This document shows, piece after piece, positions 1 through 9,310 of a stretch of 64,000 bases of DNA. This stretch comes from Otis tarda. Lineage: Eukaryota; Chordata; Aves; Otidiformes; Otididae. The stretch is from assembly GCA_026413225.1 (NCBI GenBank), contig CM048575.1:1764001-1828000 (forward strand). The letters are read 5' to 3'. The notes beneath the pieces were generated by a model. That model searched no databases, was not told the DNA's origin, and saw only the letters and a list, made by a program, of their open reading frames with translations. Numbering within the stretch: the first letter of the stretch is position 1; each line of letters starts with the position of its first letter. A program made the translations under genes and the position numbers.

Positions 1-1436
1 TCTCCCACCCAGCCCTGCGTCTGCTCTGCTCTGCAGCGGCTCAGGTACTTCTGGAATACAGTAATTAAAAAAAAAAAAGCCAAACAAAATCCCAACAGTG
101 TTAGGAGAGGAAAGGATGTTTAAACCCTGAAGAAAATGCTTTGAGTTCATAAACTGATGCATGCTAGAAGTGGGGTGGATTCAGAACTTACAAAAGTTTC
201 TGTGAAAGAGGAATATGCCTGTCTTTCTGGACTAAGACAAGCACATGACAAAGAGGGAGGGGAATGGAAGAGGTAACTAACATTGACACGTAGCAAATCC
301 ACAAGGACAGACTCAGTACCTGCTTAGTCCTATTCCTGCCCAAATGCTAAAATCACACTCTGACCTGCCCTATCTCTCTTCTCCAAGGACAAGAAATAAG
401 TATTTTAGAGTCTGGCTTTCCCAGGCTGTAACAGGATGGTGCTCTGAAATGACAAGCTGAAATGGCAATTTTTTAGACAATCTAGGCTCAAAAGTTCGGT
501 CATAAGACTGGATCCAGACTCAAGAAATCCTTCCAGTGTAGATTTTTCCAAAATTCACAGGTCTCCATGGAAAACACTAATTTTCATTAACCACAGTGCA
601 AACTAGGGCAGTTTTCTCTGCCCAAGAACAGAGCGAAGTCTACAGATTCTCTGTACCATTCCATTTTGGGACTTTTCCTTCAAAGGCTGATGCTCCCTCT
701 CCAACCCCAAACCTTCCTAAGCTGCTTTTGTTTCAGCAGTGAGGAGGAAGGGATTAGCTGTCATGTGGATTAATGGATGCACCCAAGGTTTTGTGTAGTT
801 GCAGCAGCAGGACATAGTAAAGCTGGATTAAAAAATCTCGGCAATTTTTATTTTAGCTTCTTTTAGACTGACAGATAGAAATAAAAAGTAGCAGCTCAAC
901 AAAAGAGAGCTGCTAAGACTGCTACTTGACAGCACAGTGTGAATTGGCTCCTGAGAAAATCTGTTCTAAGACAGTCACGCTATTACAATAAGTATTACAA
1001 TTGATGAGGCCAAGCCACCTAGAAGAACCTGACAGCGAAATATCTAATGACAGATCCTTGCTTTCTAAAGCCATTTGCATGCATATATTTGGGAAAAGTG
1101 GCAAGGCAGTCTGTGCATGCACGTGTACAGCCAGCTGTATACATTTGTGAACATTTTAATGTGCACCTGTGTAGTTGGATCAGTGAGAAACAGGAATGAT
1201 TTGTTAATCCTCCTGTCCCAGGACAGTGAGCTCTGCACAGCATTCCTGCCAGGTATCTGTTTAGCCTGCAGACTTCTCTCACTCCTCCTCCTTTTTCTAG
1301 GGCTTTTATCGCCTCTTCCACAAAAGTTTGCTTTATGTTTCACTTGGATCTTCCTTGTTGCGGACTGTGCCTGTGATTTCTTACCCACAGCAGATGTGAA
1401 GAAGGCCTTGTTCCCCTTCTTGCACCCACCTTTTGT
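1..1436. other. Unique noncoding DNA, no gene seen
   Basis: AT-rich vertebrate-type sequence with frequent stops in all frames. It holds a 12-nt A run near position 67-78 and an octamer-type site (ATTTGCAT) at 1073-1080. The overlapping ORFs of 66-122 codons at 922-1443 are on both strands and show no recognisable domain, so I treat them as chance frames. Confidence 0.6.
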
Positions 1437-1690
1437 GTGTTAAGGCTATTATCGCTTAGTTTTCTCTTCTCTAAGCTACACAACCCAATTATTTCTCTCT
1501 ATCTTGTCAGCCACAGTTTTCCAGTTCTCTTGATCATTTTATCAGTCTCCTCTGCAGTTTCCTCAGTTAATTGGTCTCCATCACTCTTGAAGTTCAGTGC
1601 CCCAAACTGGACACAATACCCAGCTGGAGTCTCCCAGTGCTTAGTGGAGCAGAAGGCTGACTCCACCCATCTTGCAAGCTGCACTCCAGT
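1437..1690 (-). mobile_element. Ancient CR1/L3-like LINE fragment (antisense)
   Basis: Reading the minus strand, a frame at 1499-1684 contains YCVQFGALNF followed by KSDGDQLTEETAEE. This parallels the CR1 ORF2 stretch [24 protein letters not shown] that is well preserved at 13.6 kb in this window. Plus-strand phrases such as 'cccaaactggacacaatacc' are the usual antisense look of old CR1/L3 copies. The copy is strongly diverged and lacks a recognisable 3' tail. Only the region just after the RT catalytic domain is represented. Boundaries are approximate. Confidence 0.65.
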
Positions 1691-4011
1691 TTAGACTGCT
1701 AGTAGAATTCAAAGAGTGGCAGTTGCGTTTGGCCTATATTGGTACTTACTAACGAGCTTAGAAACCCAGCTTCAGGTGAATCTGAATCATCCAGAAATTG
1801 CAGCAGATCAGAATTTGTGGTAAGATTTTGAAGAGACTTCACATAAGTTGCAGCTGCACTGCACTAGACATTGTCAAATACATCTTAGGGAACTTCTTTT
1901 TCCCCAAAGTCTAAAGCTGGTGCTTGACACATAGTACCTCTGGGGTGAGATATGAATTTTGGGATTCCTCCACTTTTGGAGTATTGCTCTACAGCAGTAG
2001 CTCACCCAATCTCTGCACATGCTGAGACAAGCACTTCCCTTCTCCAGGAAAAAAACACAAATCTGGGTTGGCGTACAGGACGAGTGTTGGATCACATTGC
2101 ACCAAGTAAGTATTTAATTAGAGGAAAAACAAAGACATGAGCTTGCTTAAGGTCACTCAACAGACAAATGGCACCGCAGCCCAGGTCTCTGTGTCGCTGC
2201 ATTGCCAATACAAACACAGTTAGTCTATAATCTGAACAACAATAGGAGCTGTTTCAGTGACTTCAAACTCAGTCACTAAAATGTAGACTTGTGTCCAAAG
2301 GAAATGTCCTTAAGGTGTTTTGATCACATCTGAGCAGTAGTGGAAAGGGAGTGGATGAGCTGAGTTAATGAATAGGGTTTTCCCATCTTCACTTGCCTCT
2401 GACTCCAAGCTGATGAAAACAGAGGACATTTAAACACTGAAACTTACAGCCCTACTTTGTTCAAATAATGACTCTGCTTAGCATTCAAGGCCTTGCTGAG
2501 GGATAGTGTTTATTTTATTCCAGAGTTTAACTGAACCCCCAGAAGGCTATCCCAAGGCTAGACTAAAAATAGTGTGTTGGGACACATTTGGGACAAGCGT
2601 TAAGAGAAGGTGACTTTTCAGAGATATAAACCCATTCCTCACACTTGTCCCAAGCATAAAGCTCTGACAACTTTCCATGAGTCAGTGTTCCTGTAAAGTG
2701 AGGACTCCTTGCTTGACTCTATTCACACTTTCAGTGGAGAAGCACAGACTGATTTTGACCCTGGTTCCATTAGTTTCCTATTGTTAATACTGCCAAACTT
2801 GGGAGAATCAGTTCTGATTTGTATCACCAGAAAAGCAGAATTCAGTTTCCCACAGTGCTGGTCATTATAACGATTATTTCATCGTTAACGTGGGTTAACG
2901 TGGCCAGTAAGTGCTGTCTGGCTGGAGATGTGCTCTGGAGGAAATGGAAATGCCAGGCCAGCTATGATTTACCAAAGCCCATGGGAATTTCTTCCCAAGT
3001 TGGCTTCCAGGAGAAGATTCCGGATGAAACCCTAAATGGGGTTATTAAATGTGGTCCATGCAGAGCCCTCCTAGCACAGGTTGAAATTTGTTCAGGCCAC
3101 TGTCTGAATGCTCTCATTCAAGACTGAAGCAGTTAATTCAACCCACATCCCATTACTCAAGCCTGAAAATATGCATATCCATACTCTTCAACTTATAGAA
3201 GACAAATTGTGCTTTAATTTATTTGGTGACCTGCCATGACTGCCCTGGAGGTCATCCTACAGAGAGGACCCCCAAATCAACAGTGATTTCAGCTAGGAAT
3301 TGTGACTTGATCAGGATTGACTACTACACGAACCCCCAAGGACCCCAGTCCACACCAGGCATGTCAGGAGCTCCAGATCCCACCATGTCAGAGAGCTCAT
3401 GCAAGGGATTTCAGAATCTTCCCGCAGTGATCCCGTAGCATTAATTCCTGCCACGTCCTGGACCTGGCAATGGCCACCTGGACTTTTTCTTGCCAAGTGC
3501 CAGTAACTGCTATTGTAACTAACTAGCTAATGGCCTGGCAGGATGCCATGAACAGACCTGGGGTTAATGAAGTTTTCCATCAAACACCCTTTGCATGGGT
3601 GAAGGTGACATGGAGATTTAACACACTGTATTTGTTTGGAAGGAGCTGGCAATAATTAAAAACTAAATGGACTTTCTCCATTATGAATTCATTATTGACA
3701 GTTCTATATTAACTGGGGATTTCAATTAATAGTCCAACTTTTCTAGCAGCTAAACTTATCACCAGAGCTAATTGCTAACACCCCTTTTATCCTCCATCTC
3801 CACACACTGTAGCAGGAATCCAGGCATTTCAAGGGATGCTCTTACTTAGAAACACTTCGCAGAAAAGCAGCAGAATGCTTCAAAGAAAACGTTCTTGCCT
3901 CTGTCTCAATTCAGCTTTCTGTTCCCTAACAGAACAGAACAGAACTAACTGAAATCTCAGTAGTTTCTTTCCTCTGCAGCCATAGGACAAAATGCTGACA
4001 TGACTCTTTCA
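1691..4011. other. Unique noncoding DNA
   Basis: No coding exon is recognised; the 102-codon frame at 2819-3127 has no recognisable domain. The stretch includes a MIR-like relic (listed separately) and a short (AGAAC)3 run at 3931-3945, a few tens of bases outside the next CR1 tail. Confidence 0.55.
2107..2205 (+). mobile_element. MIR/CORE-SINE-like relic
   Basis: The order of blocks 'aaagacatgagcttgcttaa', 'ggtcactcaacagacaaatg', 'gcaccgcagcccaggtctc' follows the 3' half of the MIR family: a TTGCCCAAGGTCAC block, then a GTGGCAGAGC-like block, then CCCAGGTCT. The match is from memory of the family and is degenerate. No target duplication is visible, as expected for an amniote-age SINE. It could also be another CORE-SINE family. 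Confidence 0.5.
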
Positions 4012-4158
4012 TGGAATCACAGAATGGTTTGGGTGGGAAGGGACCATTAAAGCCCATCCAGTCCAACCCCCCTGCAAGGAGCAGGGACATCCTCAACCAG
4101 ATCAGGTTGCTCAGAGCCCCGTCCAACCTGGCCTTGGATGTTTCCAGGGATGGGGCAT
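4012..4158 (-). mobile_element. CR1 LINE 3' tail (antisense)
   Basis: Starts with the reverse complement of the CR1 terminus (ggaatcacagaatggtttgg), then ggaagggacc, then tccaacccccctgcaaggagcagggac, which is the reverse complement of the 3' UTR of the copy at 55.95-56.05 kb. It continues through the end of ORF2 (caggttgctcagagcccc) to about tttccagggatggggcat, where similarity is lost. It is a severely 5'-truncated copy of the same subfamily group as the larger CR1 copies here. The frame of 63 codons running over it is incidental. Confidence 0.93.
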
Positions 4159-5024
4159 TGCTCCAGGTAGCCCCATCACCATTCAAAATTATAAATACAT
4201 AAGAAAAAGGCTGCCACAATGAATTGACGGGCTTGAGTAACTGTTCGCACTCCTCTTGCTGAAGACGACATTTCTGATCTGATGCAAGGGGAACCCAAGC
4301 ACTCACCTAAACATTGGCATCATGACTTCCCCTAACAGGCAGCAAACCACAAGTCACCTCTATCACTCCCCAAACTGGAAATGGCAGCGTGCACCGTCAC
4401 TATCCTGGGATACTAGAGCTGGGATTTGCAGTGAAGAGCACCCCAAACTAAACCACCAGCATCATGAAAACTCAGTGAATGCCCCACATTAGGTGAAACT
4501 ACAGCTCTGGAGGGCAACATGCCCTCTTCATTTTCCATGGCAGCAACTGGCAACTCTCCAAAACTTGCAAGCTGGCACTGCTCAGGTCTATTCTTCTCTC
4601 CACGCATGTGTAACTCCAGCTAAATTATTACAATAATAATACAAAACATTTGTAAAGTGTCCTTCATTAAATGGTCCCAGGGAGATTTCTTATTCAGGCA
4701 TAATGAAACAAGCAGTGAACAAACCCTTTTCCATTCAGACCTAACAGCAAAAGCAGATGGGGCCCTTCCCAGTATCAATCGGTATCAGACTGCACATTTA
4801 CCTCAGGTCAGGGATGTGGAGAAGCTGCACTGAGAAAGGAAAAGCAGAACCGGGGGTGCTGGGGGCAAGTTTATGGAGTACCTTTCTCTGCTGACCTGAT
4901 TCTCCTGAAAAAAAGGCTTTTGGATCAGTCCTGCATCCAAGAAATATCATCCAAAACAGAGAAATATGGAAGACAGAAGCCATGAGAGATAGCAAGGAGG
5001 AGGGCAGGACCGAAAGAGAGTAGA
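4159..5024. other. Unique noncoding DNA
   Basis: No exon, repeat or RNA gene recognised. ORFs of 64-65 codons on the minus strand have no recognisable features. Confidence 0.5.
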
Positions 5025-5029
5025 GAAGG

Positions 5030-5101
5030 TGTCATGGTTTTGTTAGTGAGGGGGGGCCTAAGGTGGAAGTGAGGCCCCCCCTCACTAACAAAACCATGAC
5101 A
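5030..5101. repeat. 72-bp perfect foldback with TG...CA ends and 5-bp target duplication
   Basis: The left arm 5030-5059 and right arm 5072-5101 are exact 30-bp inverted repeats around a 12-nt loop (aaggtggaagtg). The arms include a run of 7 G (left) and 7 C (right). The termini are TGTCATGGTTTTG and CAAAACCATGACA. The pentamer gaagg occurs directly before (5025-5029) and directly after (5102-5106), like an integration target duplication. The terminal AAACCATGACA is also the exact 3' end of the solo LTR at 24.1-24.7 kb and nearly that of the one at 59-60 kb, which also have 5-bp duplications. I infer insertion by an ERVL-like integrase, or a small foldback element using the same ends. It encodes nothing. 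Confidence 0.85.
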
Positions 5102-5106
5102 GAAGG

Positions 5107-6399
5107 GATGCAGGAAAAGACCATTGCAAGAAACATCCTGTTTTCCCGAGCCACAGATAGCCTTGCACTGTGGTCACTGTGGCATAAGCACAGACAGACC
5201 CAAACTTGCTTTAATCTACCTTTACATTACCTTTACCTTTAATCTAGCTTTAATTCACAAGCCAACACCAAGGGGTCTGCTTCGTCGTGGATTTCCCATT
5301 GTTACTGATCCCAGCCCACCCCAGGGCCTCAGGCGGCTCAGAGAGGCTGCTACGGCCACACAGCTATTCATTCCCTGAATAGAAGTGAGCTTAAGTACTA
5401 CAAATACTGCAGCCAAACCTCTGACTGCATACAGAGGTACGAGCTCATTTGTCCATTCAGGACCTGGCGCACAGGGGCTGTGCTTTTGGCCAGCTTTCCA
5501 GGGCAAAATAGAGGGGGTCACAGGCAGCATCTTGTACCCAAAATGGCACAGGCAGTGGGACAGGTGCCAGAACACCAAGAGGGCTTAGAAACATACACAG
5601 AAACAGAGTGAGAATCACAGGCCTGAGGTTTTGAGAGGTTTTTAGTTCTTCCACAGAGTGGGACTCTTGGTTTCTGTTGCTGTTGACACAAGGAGTGGGA
5701 AGAAAGGCTATTTACACCTTCTACTTAAGGTCATATGTGACTTCAGTCTCCAGCACTGACATTTCCGTGCTCCCATTTCCTCTGCCCACAGAAAGTGACT
5801 CAGGGAGTACACTGGACAAGATATTCGAGCTTAAACAAACCAACTGAGCTGGACTGACATGGGATCCCAAATATCCCTGCAGAGGACACAGTAACAGATG
5901 TTTCAGGAGCAAGGACGAGAGGAGAGAGATGAGGCAGGATCTCATTCACTGGCAGATTTCAAGGCTGAAGGGAACAGAGGCACAGTGACCTCGAGCCGTG
6001 GACAGTATGACAGACCAACTGCCTAGCATAGACAGCATTTTTGCACCGAACACTGAGACCTTCGGATTTAACCCAACAAAAAGCCTCTGTCTGGAATGAC
6101 AGCTCTGTGCAAATGAAGCCTTATGGCCATAGATTCCAGCAAAAACCAGGGCATCGGCCATGCAGGGGTACTGTCTCACCTCAGAGCTCACTTCACACAG
6201 CGGGTAGTGATGACACTCAGTCTGTGTTACACACCCGCTCACCCTGACCACCCACCTCCACCCTCCTGTGTGCATTAGGTGCACCTCCTCACAGACGTTC
6301 TTCCTGAGAGGACAGATCCTACCAGACCTTTGCTCAAGTCACCTCAGAAAAGACTTTTTTGAGTTATTTCTCTTGCACTGAAGTAAGACCTGCAGGGAT
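5107..6399. other. Unique noncoding DNA
   Basis: Nothing recognised. Overlapping ORFs of 65-112 codons occur on both strands without domains. Confidence 0.5.
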
Positions 6400-6664
6400 G
6401 AATCACAGAATCACGGAACAGCTGAGGTTGGAAGGAAGCTCTGGAGATGGTCTAGTCCAACCTCCCTGCTCAGCAGGATCAATTACAGCAAGGTTGCTCA
6501 GGGCCCTGTTCAGTCAGCTTTTGAAAATCCACAAGGATGCCCACATGTACACCAGCACTACTTCCGCTACTGACCTGGGCAGCCTGTTCCATTGCTTGCC
6601 TACCCTTACAGTAAATAAAGTTCTTATGTTTAAACAAAATGTCCCGTACTTCAATTTGTGTGCC
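6400..6664 (-). mobile_element. CR1 LINE 3' fragment, different subfamily (antisense)
   Basis: Begins with gaatcacagaatcacgg, the antisense CR1 terminus, then ggttggaagg, ctagtccaacctccctgctcag, caaggttgctcagggccctg, cagtcagcttttgaaaatcc, cctgggcagcctgttccatt and a block around cttatgtttaaac. This is the order of the antisense 3' UTR and ORF2 end in the CR1 subfamilies whose 3' UTR reads 'gagcagggaggttggac'. It is more diverged than the copies at 4.0 and 58.2 kb and is clearly not of their subfamily. It reaches about 70 codons back into ORF2. Confidence 0.88.
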
Positions 6665-6804
6665 ACAGAGAAGAGTCAGGCTCCTTCTTCATTCCTTCTC
6701 ATCAAATACTAGCACCAAGCCCAGCACAACAGCTACAGCAGAAGTGTACTGTGCCTGCTTCTTGAGATCACCACTAGATAAAGGCAGAGTGACCATCCCT
6801 GAGC

Positions 6805-6930
6805 ATTCCCATCGTAGAGAGGGGAACTGAGGCACTGAGAAACTACGTGACACTACCAAGGTCAAAGAAGACACTGATGGCAAAGGCCAAACCCAGAAGC
6901 CAGGTCTCAGCCCTCACCCCTTCACCAGCC
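6805..6930 (+). mobile_element. MIR-like SINE relic
   Basis: Blocks appear in MIR order: 'attcccatcgtagagagggg', 'aactgaggcactgagaaact', 'acgtgacactaccaaggtca', then 'aagccaggtctcagccc'. These correspond to the family's 'GAGGAAACTGAGGC', 'AGAGAGGTTAAGTGAC', 'TTGCCCAAGGTCA' and 'CCAGGTCT' segments (established family knowledge, recalled, not searched). It is a better match than the relic at 2.1 kb. No poly-A or target duplication survives. Confidence 0.62.
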
Positions 6931-8189
6931 TCCTCTCTCTGATGCAGCGCGTCCTGCACTCACTGCAGGCCCTGCCAAAGCCCAGACCATCTCCCTGTCT
7001 AAGGAGACAGCAAGATCTCTTTTGTTTCAGGAATGCAATGCTACAGCTGTGAAGGGAAAAAAAATAGTAATGCTACTTTGCCGCTCTTTGTCCATGTAAG
7101 AAACTTGTGATACGGATGCATGGGGAAGCACCAGTCACCTCCTGGCAATTTATTTAGTGAAGTCTTTGGAAGGCATTTTCCAGTCGTTGCTGCCAAACAG
7201 CTCCACAACTGCAGCGGTTTCAAATAAATTAGAAAAATCTTCAAAAACAAGGTCTCAATAAAGCTATGGAGGATTTCCAGTTTCTCTTTTTTCCTTTTAC
7301 ACATCAAGCCTCCACTGGTCTCTTCATACATTCCTACCTGCTGCCCCTGCCTAGTGGCACCCATCAGGTAGATACCCACCCAAGGCCGGCCATGGCCTGA
7401 ATTTCCACAGCTGTTGGGAACCATCTAGTGGTCCCCAGCTGGACTGCAGCAGTGTCCTTCAAGCAAAGGTAACAGCCGACCACAACAAAAAAATAACTGC
7501 ACCCCGGTGGTGCATTTTCCCATTAGACTGGCATGAAATTTCAGACTATGTTGTCCGGTCTTGCAAAAGCACCACTCTTAAAAGAAAGCTTAAATTTCTA
7601 CTGTTTTCACTGCAGTGTATATCCTCTGATCCCATCCTTCCACTGCCACTTCACACAGAAGCATCTCTGCTTTGCTCAGTTGCCCTGGGACAACAATCAG
7701 TTGCAACTTCACTGTGGGAGCAGCGAGGCAGTTCCTCTGGGTGAAATCATGAGAGCAAGGCGCGTGGTCCTGGAGACACTGACAGCTGCCTTAATGCAAA
7801 ACTCCACAAAACCTGCTGGATGCTGACAGCCATTCCCACCATTCCACCTCCTAGGTAGGTTCTCTTACTGTCCTTGATAACTTAACTCAGATCCCAGGCA
7901 AACGCCGTGTCATCCCCTCCGGGAGTGCAAATTACCATCGCTACACCAAAGTCAGTGAAGTCCTCATGCCCACCCGAGGCAATCACCTTTCCATGGTGAC
8001 ACATGGAAAAACAAAACAAATTCCCCTTTGCATCGTAGCAGAGTGGCCAGGTTAACGAGGTGTCACCGCCAGAACAGTCTCAACTGGACAAATTTTTAGT
8101 TAATCTAATTTATTGCCAATTAACACCAAATTCTGATGACGGATCCACCTTTCGATGAAGAGAACACACATAATTAAACGCTTAGGGGA
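6931..8189. other. Unique noncoding DNA
   Basis: No exon recognised. The minus-strand 127-codon frame at 7041-7424 and the plus-strand 97-codon frame at 7533-7826 have no domain I can name and low-complexity composition typical of chance frames. Confidence 0.5.
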
Positions 8190-8790
8190 GCACCGTTCCT
8201 CCCCCTCAGGCCTGGCCTCACTCCAGCTCTCTTCCCGCCATCCCGGCCTCACCTCCCCCGCCGACCCTGCCCTGTCCCTGGCCCACCCCATCTCTTCACG
8301 GGGCCCACAGCCACGCAGCGGTGGGTCGTGCCCATGACGGGGTTTTTTCCGCCGCTCTGGGCACCTCACCGTGTTTTCTCAGCACCTCTCAGGAGTGTCG
8401 TGTGCCTGCAGGCCGCGGTCCCTCGTGGGGGCTGTGCTCGGTGTGTGGGTCACTGTGGGCTGCAGTCCCTCAGAGGCCTCCCTGCCCCGGCGTGGGTCAC
8501 TCACCGGCTGCGGTGGGGTGTCCCCCATGGCTGTCCCTGCCCCGGCATGGGTCCCCCACGGGTGTCCCTGCCCCATCGAGGCGCGGCTCCGGCCGTCCCC
8601 AGCCGCCTCCTCAGCGCCGGCACCCACAGACCCACCTCGCACCTCCCCTCGGGCGGCTCAGAGGCGGGTGAAACCGGTTCCAGCCGGCCCGGGGCTGTTC
8701 GGTGCCCCCTCGCGCACCACGGTGCAGAGGGGCTGCGCGGGAAGCCAGTTGGCCGCCATTTCACGAAGGCAAGCGGGGGAGGCAGAGTGT
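8190..8790. promoter_or_regulatory. CpG-island-like GC-rich block
   Basis: This is the most CpG-dense stretch of the left half of the window. CpGs are frequent, GC is high, and it stands out sharply from AT-rich flanks. It contains degenerate short repeats built on tccctgcccc (starting at 8479, 8534 and 8565) and a GCCGCCAT box at 8753-8760, which fits the YY1 core often found near CpG-island promoters. Overlapping ORFs of 87-202 codons on both strands are a by-product of the GC-rich composition, and their repeats are in different frames. It could be a promoter of an unseen transcript or simply a GC-rich minisatellite-like patch. No exon or splice structure could be assigned. Confidence 0.45.
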
Positions 8791-8811
8791 TGCTTCTGAA
8801 GGCCTCTGGGC

Positions 8812-8830
8812 TTTTTTTTTTTTTTTTTTT
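8812..8830. repeat. Poly-T run
   Basis: An uninterrupted run of about 19 T directly on the right flank of the GC-rich block. It could be the antisense tail of a retroposed copy, but no retrogene sequence is recognisable on its left. Confidence 0.85.
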
Positions 8831-9204
8831 GGCTGTTGATTCTGGTACTAATGACCAACAGAAGGACTGGAACGTCCTGACGGAGCCAATTAAGAGAAAG
8901 AGGTCAAATGGGCTTAGTCTAGACAAGACAGTTTGAGTCTTAGGAGAAGCATGCATGCTCTTATAATTCAGGTGCAAAGTGCTGTGCTGGGATGACAAGC
9001 AATGTAAATGCTGCATATTACACAGGGGACAGAAGATGTACTGACATAAAAACTAAAATCTGAAGACATTAAAAACACTTATGTGGTTTGGGTGCCTCTT
9101 CTGTGGGACCCAAATTGCAGAAAATGCTGTGTCATTTGCTCATAGAAAATGGTACCGCCTTTGTCATCTCAAAATGTCGTTATGGAAGGAGGGGATTGTC
9201 CAGG
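8831..9204. other. Unique noncoding DNA
   Basis: Nothing recognised. Confidence 0.5.
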
Positions 9205-9310
9205 TGGGCAGGGATCTCCAGAGGTTATGCGATCTGCTCCCACCTCCTGCTCAGAGGCATTCAGTTCAGACTTGTTGCTGAGGGCTTTGTCTAGCTGGAT
9301 CTAGAAATTG
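9205..9310 (-). mobile_element. Degenerate CR1 3' fragment (antisense)
   Basis: The block order 'gggatctccagaggttatgc', 'ctcccacctcctgctcagag', 'ttgttgctgagggctttgtc' and 'tagctggatctagaaattgc' tracks the antisense CR1 3' UTR and ORF2 end: ggacctctggaggtca, ccaacccccctgctcaaag, caggttgctcagggccttgtcc, agttgaatcttgaa. The terminal octamers are lost. Two ORFs of 66 and 68 codons over it are incidental. Confidence 0.6.

Noticed and set aside
3931..3945. (AGAAC)3 as the tail of an antisense CR1 pentamer-type element
   Set aside because: No CR1 3' UTR sequence follows directly; the next CR1 starts about 70 bp later with its own octamer-type end.
4440..5024. Retroviral internal sequence next to the foldback
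   Set aside because: No gag/pol/env motifs in any frame near it; the foldback inserts directly into unique sequence, as the gaagg duplication shows.
8328..8936. 202-codon frame across the CpG-rich block
   Set aside because: High GC removes stops in several frames at once; the frame runs through a poly-T tract as poly-Phe and has no domain.
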